64,000 nt of DNA. Origin: Granulicella pectinivorans (GTDB lineage: Bacteria; Acidobacteriota; Terriglobia; Terriglobales; Acidobacteriaceae). The number at the start of each line of letters is the position of its first letter. The stretch's first letter is position 1. A program made the translations under genes and the position numbers. Location: assembly GCF_900114625.1 (NCBI RefSeq), contig NZ_FOZL01000001.1, forward strand, positions 3,658,001 to 3,722,000, written 5' to 3'. The notes under the pieces are model-generated. The model worked only from the letters and a program-made list of their open reading frames with translations, was not told the DNA's origin and ran no database searches. Positions 27,246 through 35,938 of this stretch are shown piece by piece.

Positions 27246-28704
27246 GGAGAGCCCGTCCGCCCATGTCCAATTGGTAGCCTCTCATCTGCATGGAGCTCGG
27301 TGCAAGGTTGTACTGCTTGATCTTGTAGAGAAGCGCCTTATAGCTGATCTGCAAAGACAACGCCGCCGCCCTTCGGTTCCATCCTTTTGCCTCGAGCACC
27401 TGGGTGATTGCGACGGATTCGGCCTCGCCCTTCAGATCGCGCACCATGTCTTTCAGTCCGCCAAGATGAGTGATATTGCCGACAGCAGCCGCACGATCCG
27501 CCGAGATGCCGGGCACGGCACGAACCGTCACCTCTTCGATAATTGACTTCTCATCTTGCATCACAAGAAGGCGATTGATCACGTTCTCAAGCTCCCGCAA
27601 GTTGCCGGGCCAGGAAAACTCCGTGAACAACGACATCAGCTCCGATGATACGGACATGGGTTGCAGGCCGTACTTCGCCGCTCCCTTCCGCATGAAGTAC
27701 GAGACAAGGGACGGAATCTCCTCCGTTCGCTCACGAAGCGGGGGGAGCACCAGGGAGATGCCGTTCAGGCGGTAATACAAGTCCTCGCGAAAACTCTTCT
27801 GAGCCATAGCCTCCTTCATGTTCACGTTGGTCGCCGAGATGATCCTCACATCCACACGCATGGACGTGCGGCCTCCAAGCCTCGAGAAAGTGCCATCCTG
27901 AAGGACCTGAAGAAGCTTGGCCTGGAGAATCGCCGGCATTTCGCCAATCTCATCGAGAAAGATTGTGCCGCCATCGCAGGTTTCAAACTTGCCCGGCTTC
28001 ATCTTGGCAGCTCCTGTGAAAGCTCCCTGCTCGTAACCGAACAGTTCGCTTTCAAGAAGCTCCGCCGGCATGGCCGCGCAATTAATCTTCATGAACATTT
28101 TCTTGCTGCGACGCGACATCTTGTGGGTGTACGTCGCCAGAACTTCCTTGCCTGTACCGCTCTCACCGAGAATGAGTACGGGGATATCGGAAGAGGCTAC
28201 AAGCTTGGCCTGGCCTTCAATCTCGCGCATGCGTTTACTGGAGCGCACAAACGACCGGTCGTCATCGAGAGGGATTTCGGTGGCGTGCTTCGGGTCCGTT
28301 TGTAGTGAAGGCAGCAGCTTACTAAGGACCTCTTCCAGATCGCCCTTGACCAGCGGCTTGAGAAGAACCTCTGTAGCTCCGAGCCGGAGGAAATGCTGGT
28401 AATCGGACACTTGGTTCGAACAGGAAAGGGCAACAACGGGTACTTCGGAGTGCGCAGCGCGCAATTCGCTGAGGATGGGAAGAGATACATCCGCACCTTC
28501 CCAGCTCAGCACGACCAATCCCGGAGATTCCTCTGATCCAAGTTTTTCCAGGAAACAGCGAGCATCCGTGAAGGCATGAACGGTGTATTGCTTTCCCACC
28601 ATTCTTTTGAGGTAGTCCAATACAGTCTTGTTGGATTCGAAGAGAAAAAGCGAGGGTTTACCGGGGAGATAAGTTGATGCAGAAAGTGCTGGGTGAATCT
28701 TCAA
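27238..28704 (-). CDS. Sigma-54 activator with degenerate receiver domain
   Basis: 488 residues in the NtrC architecture. The N-terminal receiver-like domain (about 17-130) lacks the phospho-acceptor: the expected Asp is Ser67 (LVVLSWEG) and the acidic pair is Glu23-Ser24, while the conserved Lys116 remains. The AAA+ domain is intact with Walker A GESGTGKE (180-187), the sigma-54-contacting GAFTGA loop (227-232) and Walker B TIFLDE. A Fis-type helix-turn-helix ends the protein (WNRRAAALSLQISYKALLYK). The TTG start has AGGAG upstream. It is the likely master activator of this locus, comparable in role to PrsR of PEP-CTERM systems. Phosphorylation control is doubtful. Confidence 0.9.
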   Translation of the reverse strand: MKIHPALSASTYLPGKPSLFLFESNKTVLDYLKRMVGKQYTVHAFTDARCFLEKLGSEESPGLVVLSWEGADVSLPILSELRAAHSEVPVVALSCSNQVSDYQHFLRLGATEVLLKPLVKGDLEEVLSKLLPSLQTDPKHATEIPLDDDRSFVRSSKRMREIEGQAKLVASSDIPVLILGESGTGKEVLATYTHKMSRRSKKMFMKINCAAMPAELLESELFGYEQGAFTGAAKMKPGKFETCDGGTIFLDEIGEMPAILQAKLLQVLQDGTFSRLGGRTSMRVDVRIISATNVNMKEAMAQKSFREDLYYRLNGISLVLPPLRERTEEIPSLVSYFMRKGAAKYGLQPMSVSSELMSLFTEFSWPGNLRELENVINRLLVMQDEKSIIEEVTVRAVPGISADRAAAVGNITHLGGLKDMVRDLKGEAESVAITQVLEAKGWNRRAAALSLQISYKALLYKIKQYNLAPSSMQMRGYQLDMGGRALRA

Positions 28705-28947
28705 AGATTGCTCCTATGCGAGCTTCACCGTACGTACAGGATGTGAAAGGCCCATGTTCTCGTTCTTATATTGGACGCTAGTATCGAGAATTTAGCTGCA
28801 TGCGATGCGGCCATTTTGCACCATTCAGTACATGTTTTCCCACACCTGCGAAACGCTCTCTGGAAGCTTTCGTCCGATATCGCCGATAAGCCTCGCTAAC
28901 TTCCGAAGTCACAACGCATTGGCCGAGGAAACACCCTCGAGCCGCAT

Positions 28948-28963
28948 TGGCCTCTCACGTGCA
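28948..28963 (+). promoter_or_regulatory. Candidate sigma-54 promoter before second activator
   Basis: TGGCCTCTCACGTGCA with exact GG-N10-GC spacing. The -12 box is GTGCA rather than TTGCA. The predicted start is near 28974, giving a short leader before the ATG at 28987. The rest of the 28705-28986 divergent region shows no other feature I can support. Confidence 0.5.
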
Positions 28964-28986
28964 AGTACAGAATCAGACTCCATCGA

Positions 28987-30111
28987 ATGAACACGAGGAC
29001 TGCACAATTGGGCACTATGCCACAGCAACACTTTTCGGATGATCAGATGCCAGACGATATGCCGCCCCTGAAAATCGTATTCGGATCTACGCCGGAAATG
29101 GTATCCATTCGCCAAAAGCTTGAGTCCGTCGCGCCGACAGAAATTCCCGTTCTGATTCAGGGCGAGAGCGGCACGGGAAAGGAAGTGTGCGTGAGAATGA
29201 TGCACGCGTTTCGTGGCAAGACGGGCGGCCAACTCGTCAAGGTCAGTTGTCCCGCAATCCCTCAATCTCTGCTCGAAACCGAACTCTTTGGGTACGAGAA
29301 GGGCGCATTTACTGGTGCGAACTCGACAAAGAGGGGCCGAGTAGAACAAGCCGATGGCGGAACACTCTTTCTGGATGAAGTTGGAAGCCTCGACGTGACC
29401 GTTCAATCCAAACTGCTCCAATTGCTGCAAGACGGTACATTTATGAGGGTAGGCGGCCACGATACAAGATCGATCAGGACGCGTCTCGTCACGGTCGCCA
29501 ATGGGAATCTCCAGGACCAAGTGAGAGACGGCTCATTCCGTCTGGACTTTCTGTATCGCATCAACGCGATGACGATCGATATCCCTCCGTTACGTCGGCG
29601 CCTGGGTGACATTCCCGAAATCGTCGATTACCTCCTCGAGCAGCACGCGCACGCATTCCGCATCTCGCCTCCGCCGCTTTCCCGATCGGCGATGCGATGG
29701 ATGCAGCAGTATCAGTGGCCAGGCAACATCCGGCAACTCGACAACCTGGTCCGCAGCTATGTCCTGCTTGGCGATGAGGAGAGACTAATCGCGGAGTTGA
29801 GTCATGAAGAAACCGACGAACGTGATCCGATCGCCAATCTCGATGTCAGTGAACCGATCTCACTGAAACAAGTCACAAGGCGCGCTACGCACAATCTAGA
29901 GCGCCAGATCATCATGCGGGTCTTGCGGGCAAACAGTTGGAACCGTCAGAAAACCGCCAAATGGCTAAAGATCAGCTATCGATCTCTCTTATACAAGCTC
30001 AACGACAAGGGTTCTGAACAAGACGCCGACAAGAAAGCGCCATCGCCGGTCACGGTCTCCAAGGTGCCATCCCGCTCCGGTACTCCCACTGCCGGCCCTA
30101 GGCTTCTATAA
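28987..30111 (+). CDS. Sigma-54 activator without receiver domain
   Basis: 374 residues. Only about 30 residues precede the AAA+ domain, so it has no sensory receiver. Walker A GESGTGKE (59-66), GAFTGA (106-111) and a Walker B TLFLDE are intact. The C-terminal Fis-type helix-turn-helix reads WNRQKTAKWLKISYRSLLYK, nearly the same recognition helix as the other activator (ISYK-LLYK). It may be constitutively active or controlled by a partner, as PspF is by PspA. The ATG at 28987 lacks a clear Shine-Dalgarno; ATG at 29017 is an alternative. The gene is divergent from the first activator and convergent with the dehydrogenase. Confidence 0.88.
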   Translation: MNTRTAQLGTMPQQHFSDDQMPDDMPPLKIVFGSTPEMVSIRQKLESVAPTEIPVLIQGESGTGKEVCVRMMHAFRGKTGGQLVKVSCPAIPQSLLETELFGYEKGAFTGANSTKRGRVEQADGGTLFLDEVGSLDVTVQSKLLQLLQDGTFMRVGGHDTRSIRTRLVTVANGNLQDQVRDGSFRLDFLYRINAMTIDIPPLRRRLGDIPEIVDYLLEQHAHAFRISPPPLSRSAMRWMQQYQWPGNIRQLDNLVRSYVLLGDEERLIAELSHEETDERDPIANLDVSEPISLKQVTRRATHNLERQIIMRVLRANSWNRQKTAKWLKISYRSLLYKLNDKGSEQDADKKAPSPVTVSKVPSRSGTPTAGPRLL

Positions 30112-30115
30112 CCTT

Positions 30116-30156
30116 GCGGATGGGCTATTGAAGTGCCTCTTCAACAGCCCATCCGC
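30116..30156. terminator. Bidirectional terminator hairpin
   Basis: An 18-bp inverted repeat with one mismatch (arms 30116-30133 and 30139-30156, 5-nt loop) lies between the convergent second activator and dehydrogenase genes. It would end the long reverse-strand operon that begins near 39.5 kb and also the activator transcript. Confidence 0.75.
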
Positions 30157-30164
30157 GGTGCGAG

Positions 30165-31550
30165 TTAGCAAAGCACGATCTTGGTAGAGGCAATCCCCTT
30201 CGTCGCGTTACGCGTATCCACCACCAGCTTGGATTCGTTCACGATCTGCTGATAATCGTAGTCTGAGTGATCTGTCACGATCAGTACGCAGTCGTATTGC
30301 GACAGGTTGTCCAGCGGCGTAGAGGTCATGTTCAGGTTGTAATGGCGGCCACGACCCACGGTGGGATGGTAGGGATCGTTGTAAAGAACCTCCGCTCCCT
30401 CAGCACGAAGCAACTCGATGATGGTCAGCGACGGAGACTCCCGCAGATCATCGATATTGCGCTTATAGGACATGCCAAGCATGAGGATCTTGGAGCCGTT
30501 CAGGGCCTTCTTTTCCCTGTTCAGTGCTTTCGCAACCTGCTGCGTTACGAACTCAGGCATCCCCTCATTCACCTCGCCGGCCAGCTCGATGAACCTCGTA
30601 TTGAAGTCGTACTCCTTCGCCTTCCAGCTAAGGTAAAACGGATCGATTGGAATGCAGTGTCCCCCAAGCCCCGGTCCTGGATAGAAGGGATGAAAGCCGA
30701 AAGGCTTCGTGGATGCTGCGTCGATGACCTCCCAGATGTTGACATCCATCCTCAGACTCAAAACCTTCAGCTCGTTGACCAGCGCAATGTTGACGCAACG
30801 ATAGATGTTCTCCAGCAACTTGGTCATCTCGGCAACTCGCGTTGTCGAGACACGCACAGCCTTCTCGAAGATCCCCTCATACAAGGTAGCGGCCATGTGA
30901 GTCGCAATAGGATCATGACCGCCCACCACCTTGGGAATGTCACGTCGAGCAACGGTCGTGTTCCCCGGATCTTCCCGCTCCGGAGAGAACGCAACATAGA
31001 ACACACCTTCCCCGGTGGCAGCTGCGACGTTTGTTTGCGCGCGCAGGCCATGCGGATTACCTGACTCTAGCAATGGGATCAGCACATCCTCCGTCGTACC
31101 GGGATAAGTTGTGCTCTCAAGCACAACCAGCTGCCCTTCCCGGATCCAGGTGGCAGTGGCACGCGCGGTGTTCTCGATATAGCTCAGATCCGGTTCGCGA
31201 TGACTGGTGAGCGGTGTCGGAACACACATCAAAATGGCGTCCTGCTCCGCAAGTCGCGAAAAGTCAGAGGTCGCACGAAGACCTTGCGCTCGTGCGGCTT
31301 GAATCTCTTCTTCGGGGATGCGAAAGATGTAAGAACGGCCCGCCTCAAGATCGCCGATCTTCTTCTCGTCGATATCGAATCCTGTGACTTGAAAGCCTGC
31401 TTCGGCCAGCAGCAGGGTAAGCGGAAGCCCCACATAACCGAGGCCTATGACACCGATTCTGGCTGTCCGCGCCTGAAGGCGTCCCAAGCGTTCAGCCGCA
31501 CTTGAAGACAAAGAGGATGCGTCAAAAAAAATCGTGTTGTCCAGGCTCAT
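30165..31550 (-). CDS. UDP-sugar 6-dehydrogenase (WbpA/WecC-like)
   Basis: 461 residues. The NAD-binding loop is GVIGLGYVGLPL near residues 33-44. The catalytic Cys sits in PGPGLGGHCIPIDP, and the C-terminal UDP-binding domain has the GMSYKRNIDDLRESPSL signature. The enzyme oxidises the C6 hydroxyl of a UDP-hexose or UDP-HexNAc to a uronate. The length and the downstream WbpP-like epimerase suggest UDP-GlcNAc as substrate, so the polymer probably contains a uronic or aminouronic sugar (inference). It is the last gene of the export/assembly operon; the ATG overlaps the epimerase stop by 4 nt. Confidence 0.93.
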   Translation of the reverse strand: MSLDNTIFFDASSLSSSAAERLGRLQARTARIGVIGLGYVGLPLTLLLAEAGFQVTGFDIDEKKIGDLEAGRSYIFRIPEEEIQAARAQGLRATSDFSRLAEQDAILMCVPTPLTSHREPDLSYIENTARATATWIREGQLVVLESTTYPGTTEDVLIPLLESGNPHGLRAQTNVAAATGEGVFYVAFSPEREDPGNTTVARRDIPKVVGGHDPIATHMAATLYEGIFEKAVRVSTTRVAEMTKLLENIYRCVNIALVNELKVLSLRMDVNIWEVIDAASTKPFGFHPFYPGPGLGGHCIPIDPFYLSWKAKEYDFNTRFIELAGEVNEGMPEFVTQQVAKALNREKKALNGSKILMLGMSYKRNIDDLRESPSLTIIELLRAEGAEVLYNDPYHPTVGRGRHYNLNMTSTPLDNLSQYDCVLIVTDHSDYDYQQIVNESKLVVDTRNATKGIASTKIVLC

Positions 31551-32602
31551 CGAACTCCTTCATACGCTTGCATCACGTGCTGTGCTTCCTTCATATCGTT
31601 CATGCGGCCCAGATCGAAAGCCGGTGTTTCGACGGACGTCATTTCGTGCTCGATGGCAGAGCGAGACTCTGCAAGATACCAACGCACCGTCTCTTCAAGC
31701 CCAGCCCTGAAATCAGTCTTGGGTCGATACCCGAGCTCGATGCGGCCTCGCTCGATATTCGCCAGCGAATGCTGTACATCTCCCACGCGCGCGGGTCCAT
31801 ACTTCGCATTGTCTTTGAACTCCAGTAGCTCTGCGAGGGCGCAGTATAGATCGTTCAACGTGTGGCTGCAGCCCGTACCCACGTTGAACACCCGGCCAGT
31901 CGCGTACTGCTTCGGAGCGTCACACGCGAGGAGATTCGCACGCACAGCGTTGTCGACAAACGTGAAATCCCGGCTGGTAAGCCCATCGCCGTTGATCATG
32001 GGCGTATCGCCGGCCATCATCTTGTAGATAAATTGAGCGATGACACCTGAATACGGAGAGTCCGCGGCTTGGCGCGGCCCATAGATATTGAAGTAGCGCA
32101 GGCAGATAGCTTCCATGCCGTAGACCTTGCAGAAAGACTGCATGTAGTACTCGCCTGCAAGCTTCTGTGCAGCGTAAGGTGAAAGTGGATTTGGGCTCAT
32201 CTCCTCTTGTTTCGGCTGGACGGGCTGATCTCCATACGCCGACGATGACGCAGCATACACAATGCGTTTCACCTTGGCGTCACGTGCCGCGAGAAGAACA
32301 TTCAAGGTTCCGTTGATGTTGGACTCGTGCGAGGCAAGAGGATCTTTTACAGAACGTGGCACAGATGCCAGAGCTGCCTGATGAAGAACATAATCCACTC
32401 CAATGCAAGCCGCATGTAAAGCGTTGATATCCTGAATGTCGGCCTGATGGAAAGTAATCGACGAGGCAATATCCGCGATGTTTGCCAGGCGTCCGGTCGA
32501 CAGGTTGTCGATCCCGCAAACCTGATGACCCTGGTTGACAAGAGCATGCGCAAGGGTAGAGCCAATAAATCCGGCGATGCCGGTAATGAGATAGCGTGCC
32601 AT
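31547..32602 (-). CDS. NAD-dependent UDP-sugar 4-epimerase (WbpP-like)
   Basis: 351 residues, extended SDR family. The glycine motif GIAGFIGSTLAHALV opens the protein, and the catalytic Ser/Tyr/Lys are in ASSSAYGDQ and SPYAAQKLAGEYY. The region RYFNIYGPRQ follows as usual. It interconverts gluco and galacto configured UDP-sugars. The ATG at 32602 has GAGGA 6 nt upstream; the TTG extension at 32656 is not supported. Its stop overlaps the dehydrogenase start (ATGA), so the two provide nucleotide-sugar precursors together. Confidence 0.92.
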   Translation of the reverse strand: MARYLITGIAGFIGSTLAHALVNQGHQVCGIDNLSTGRLANIADIASSITFHQADIQDINALHAACIGVDYVLHQAALASVPRSVKDPLASHESNINGTLNVLLAARDAKVKRIVYAASSSAYGDQPVQPKQEEMSPNPLSPYAAQKLAGEYYMQSFCKVYGMEAICLRYFNIYGPRQAADSPYSGVIAQFIYKMMAGDTPMINGDGLTSRDFTFVDNAVRANLLACDAPKQYATGRVFNVGTGCSHTLNDLYCALAELLEFKDNAKYGPARVGDVQHSLANIERGRIELGYRPKTDFRAGLEETVRWYLAESRSAIEHEMTSVETPAFDLGRMNDMKEAQHVMQAYEGVR

Positions 32603-32679
32603 GCAGTTCCTCGTATGACTAAAAGCGGTTGAACTTGCGGTTGGTTTTGTTGGCAAAACAGAAGGATGCAGATGTCAGG

Positions 32680-34056
32680 TCACTGTGCGCCCCGTCGTCG
32701 TACGATCGTCTTGATCGTCTCGAACATGATCAGCAGATCGAGGCCCAGCGACATGTGCTTTAGGTAGTAGAGGTCGTGTTGAAGCTTTTCCTTTGTCTCT
32801 TCCAGCGTTGCGCCGTATCCGTAACGCACCTGGGCCCAGCCTGTAAGACCAGGTCGAATCAAGTGCCGCAAGTAGTAGAACGGAAGCTGCTCTTCGAGCC
32901 ACGGCACAAACTCAGGACGTTCCGGCCGAGGCCCGACAAAGTTCATGTCGCCTCGAACTACGTTCCATAACTGTGGAATCTCGTCAAGGCGAGTCTTCCG
33001 CATGAACATGCCAAAGCGTGTTACCCGGGGGTCATTCTTCGTCGCCCATTTCGCCCCACAAGACTCCGCATCCGTAAACATCGAACGAAACTTGATTACC
33101 TGGAATGTCTTCCCGCCAATACCAATGCGAGTCTGTCGAAAGAAGAGTGGTCCTCCCGACGTGCATTTCACAAGAAGCGCAACGATGGGAAACACAGGAA
33201 GAAAAAGAAGAAGCCCCACGGAAGCGGCAACGGTCGAAACGATGTTGCGCATCATCTGCTGCGAGGCGCGAATGCGAAAGCCTTCGCTATAAAGGAAGTT
33301 GCTCGGACGCAATCCATCCAACTGGATCTTGCCGGATAGCTTCTCGTTGAGTTCGCCGACACCTTCCACGGCGATCCCCTGAAAGCGAAGCATGAGAAGC
33401 TCCTGCACTGGGAGCTCACCGCGCCCATCCTCAACCGCAACGATGATGCGCTGCAAAGCGTGCTTCCCTTTTGAAAGCCGGTCCAGATCCTGGATCCAGG
33501 TTTCCTTGCGCTCTTCTTTATTCAGTTCTGCACCAGACCAGCCGACCACTTCCATCCCAATATCGGAGCGTGAACGGATGGTCGCGACGATGTTGTGAGC
33601 CTGTTCTCCTGCGCCGAGCACGTACACTCGTTCCCGAAACTGGCGATGACTGAGAAGCCAGTCGTAGGCGTTGCGCCAAACAATCAGCACTGGAGTCAGA
33701 AGCGCGAATCCAAGTGCATACACCCACTGTGAAATCATCACAGCCGGATAGAGAAAGATCACGAGCGCCAAAATGAAGCAGTCGAAACCGAGAACAAGCA
33801 GGATGCGGAAATAGATCTCGGTACGTCCCGATACGATCTGAGGTTCATACAGATCGAAGTAGTACGACAGGATGAGGCTGAGCGCGGTGATGCTCGCGAT
33901 CTTGGCTCCCCCCGACTCATACATAATCGCGATGTACGTGTCGGGTCCGAGCAACGCAAGCGTCGCAATAAGGAAGCATCCAGCCACGAGGAACGCTTCG
34001 CAGACGAAAAGGCTCACCGTTCGTTTTGGGTAATACACGTTCAGGAAACGGAACAT
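32680..34056 (-). CDS. Polyprenyl glycosylphosphotransferase (EpsB/WcaJ family)
   Basis: 458 residues: four N-terminal membrane segments, a central Rossmann-like domain (YVLGAGEQAHNI), one further membrane segment near 285-305, then the bacterial sugar-transferase domain with FRSMFTDAE, TRLDEIPQLWNV, MNFVGPRPERPEFV and RPGLTGWAQVRYGYG. It transfers the first sugar-phosphate to undecaprenyl phosphate and so starts repeat-unit assembly. The full-length form with this C-terminus matches the PEP-CTERM-associated EpsB_2 subgroup (from memory, not searched). It stands 18 nt after the tyrosine kinase. Confidence 0.93.
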   Translation of the reverse strand: MFRFLNVYYPKRTVSLFVCEAFLVAGCFLIATLALLGPDTYIAIMYESGGAKIASITALSLILSYYFDLYEPQIVSGRTEIYFRILLVLGFDCFILALVIFLYPAVMISQWVYALGFALLTPVLIVWRNAYDWLLSHRQFRERVYVLGAGEQAHNIVATIRSRSDIGMEVVGWSGAELNKEERKETWIQDLDRLSKGKHALQRIIVAVEDGRGELPVQELLMLRFQGIAVEGVGELNEKLSGKIQLDGLRPSNFLYSEGFRIRASQQMMRNIVSTVAASVGLLLFLPVFPIVALLVKCTSGGPLFFRQTRIGIGGKTFQVIKFRSMFTDAESCGAKWATKNDPRVTRFGMFMRKTRLDEIPQLWNVVRGDMNFVGPRPERPEFVPWLEEQLPFYYLRHLIRPGLTGWAQVRYGYGATLEETKEKLQHDLYYLKHMSLGLDLLIMFETIKTIVRRRGAQ

Positions 34057-34074
34057 CGTGTGGAGTCACTCCCG

Positions 34075-34998
34075 TTAGGTCGTCTGCTTGCCCGGCGCGT
34101 CGTAGCCGTAATAGCCGCCGCTCACCGGAGGGTCGGAGACTGCGTTCAAGACAATACCCAACACGTTGCTGGCCTTGAGTTGAGAGAGCGCTCGCTGTGC
34201 CGTTTCAAACTTCGTCACACCGCCACGCGCGACGAGCAGGACACCATCGCAGGCGTGTGCGAGATTGACTCCATCTGCAATGACATTCACCGGTGAAGAA
34301 TCGACGATGATCCAGTCGAAGAAGGCAGACGCCTTCACGATCAGTTCTTTGAAGCGGTTATTACTCGAAAGGTCCGCCGCATTGTCTGCATCTCCACCGC
34401 CCGCTATGAACGTCAGCGAAGACAACGCGGAAGGCATACCGTCGCTCGCGTGGGCTCTTTGCATGACATCGAACATGGATGCGTTGCCGGAGAGATAGTC
34501 TGTCAAACCAGGCTCGCAGGGTGCCCCGAGAAGTTTGTGGAGCGAACTCCGTCGCATGTCTCCGTCGATCAACAGAACGCGATTCTGTTTTCTGCGCGCC
34601 AGAGAGATGGCAAGGTTTGCTGAGACGAAACTTTTACCCTCACCGGGCAGGCCACTACTCACCAAAACAGTCTTCAGCACACCAAGATCACGAAACTCTT
34701 GAACGCGAGAGCGCAAGGTGCGAAATTGCTCTACGGAGGCACCGCGCTCTCCAAGAGCCGGAAGCTGGTGAAGAAGAGGCTTCCAACGTTTGACCGCGAT
34801 CTTCGCAGGATCAGAAGGCAAACCGTTCAGAACAGAAGATGCAACCACATCCACATCAGGCCAGCCGGGTCCCGCCGACAGCTCGGCATAGTCTCTCTCT
34901 CGAACTGGTAGCGGGACAGTTGTCGCTTGCGAAACTTCATCCTTCGTTGTCAGGCGCTCAATCTCAGCGCGCAGCAGTGCTTCATAGATTTTGCTCAT
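34075..34998 (-). CDS. Polysaccharide tyrosine autokinase (CpsD/CapB-type)
   Basis: 307 residues, cytoplasmic. The N-terminus MSKIYEALLRAEIER is typical of the PEP-CTERM-locus subgroup. Walker A is GLPGEGKSF, Walker A' LLIDGDMRR and Walker B IIVDSSPV. The C-terminus ends with a short tyrosine cluster (GGYYGYD) available for autophosphorylation. It would work with the Wzz-like protein to set chain length and pace of synthesis. The ATG overlaps the ATPase stop by 4 nt. Confidence 0.9.
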   Translation of the reverse strand: MSKIYEALLRAEIERLTTKDEVSQATTVPLPVRERDYAELSAGPGWPDVDVVASSVLNGLPSDPAKIAVKRWKPLLHQLPALGERGASVEQFRTLRSRVQEFRDLGVLKTVLVSSGLPGEGKSFVSANLAISLARRKQNRVLLIDGDMRRSSLHKLLGAPCEPGLTDYLSGNASMFDVMQRAHASDGMPSALSSLTFIAGGGDADNAADLSSNNRFKELIVKASAFFDWIIVDSSPVNVIADGVNLAHACDGVLLVARGGVTKFETAQRALSQLKASNVLGIVLNAVSDPPVSGGYYGYDAPGKQTT

Positions 34999-35936
34999 AG
35001 GTCTCGTCTCTCGCCTTCAGTCCAGGTGGAGAGGCGTTTTGCGTTGATATTGGAAGAGAGCGGCGAATGGTCGTGAGTCAAAGGATCGCCATCGCCTTGA
35101 TCGAAAGCGCTCAGACAGGGTGATGTCGTGAGCTCAAGATCCAGATCCTGAATGACAGCCCCGACCAGGGCCGCGGGGATGCGCAGCAACTCCTCGACAT
35201 ACGCGAGAATCATCGAGTGTTCACAGATCAGGTTGATTACTCTGGGGATTCCGGCACTCGCACGGTGGATCAACGTGGCCGCGTCCTCTGTGAATACAGG
35301 CTGGACAGCCCCTGCAATCTTCAACCTTTCTTCGATATAGGAAACCGTCTGCTGGTGGGTAAGCGCCTGCGTACGGCACCACAGTGCAACCCTCTGCCTT
35401 AGCTGGCGAAGATCATCCTGCTTGAGCTTTTCCTCGAGCTCGGGTTGTCCCGAAATAACGATCTGCAGCAGTTTCTCCGATGAGGTTTCCAGGTTCGTCA
35501 GCAGGCGAATCTCCTCCATCAGATCGCACGAAAGATTCTGAGCCTCGTCAACAACCACGACGCAGGTCTGACCGTGCCAGAATCGCTCGATCAGCCAGCG
35601 ATTGAGTTGAATCAGCATGCCTGACTTCGTTCGTGCCGTCGGTGATAGACCAAAATCACAGAGAACAAACTCCAGGAAATCGATGAAGTCCATTCGTGGG
35701 TTGAACACGAAGGACGTTAAGACCAGTTCCGGGTTGAACGAGTTGAGAACATGCCGCAACAGTGTCGTCTTGCCGGTGCCGACCTCACCCGTAAGAACGA
35801 TGAAGCCTTTCCGCGTGGTGATACCGTACTCCAGCGCAGCCAATGCTTCGCGCGTATGCGGCATCATGTGGAGAAAGCGCGGATCGGGGCTCCCACTGAA
35901 GGGGTTGCTCTCAATCCCAAAGAATCTCTTGTACAT
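34995..35936 (-). CDS. ExeA-like ATPase, PEP-CTERM locus type
   Basis: 313 residues. MYKRFFGIESNPFSGSPDP is the standard start of this ATPase group. Walker A is GEVGTGKTTLL, Walker B VVVVDEAQNLS, with sensor-like GIPRVINLICEHS near the C-terminus. It is a cytoplasmic AAA+ protein related to ExeA, and such genes accompany exosortase polysaccharide loci; its exact job (secretion energisation or regulation) is not established. It lies between the chain-length gene and the tyrosine kinase. Confidence 0.9.
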   Translation of the reverse strand: MYKRFFGIESNPFSGSPDPRFLHMMPHTREALAALEYGITTRKGFIVLTGEVGTGKTTLLRHVLNSFNPELVLTSFVFNPRMDFIDFLEFVLCDFGLSPTARTKSGMLIQLNRWLIERFWHGQTCVVVVDEAQNLSCDLMEEIRLLTNLETSSEKLLQIVISGQPELEEKLKQDDLRQLRQRVALWCRTQALTHQQTVSYIEERLKIAGAVQPVFTEDAATLIHRASAGIPRVINLICEHSMILAYVEELLRIPAALVGAVIQDLDLELTTSPCLSAFDQGDGDPLTHDHSPLSSNINAKRLSTWTEGERRDL

Positions 35937-35938
35937 CG

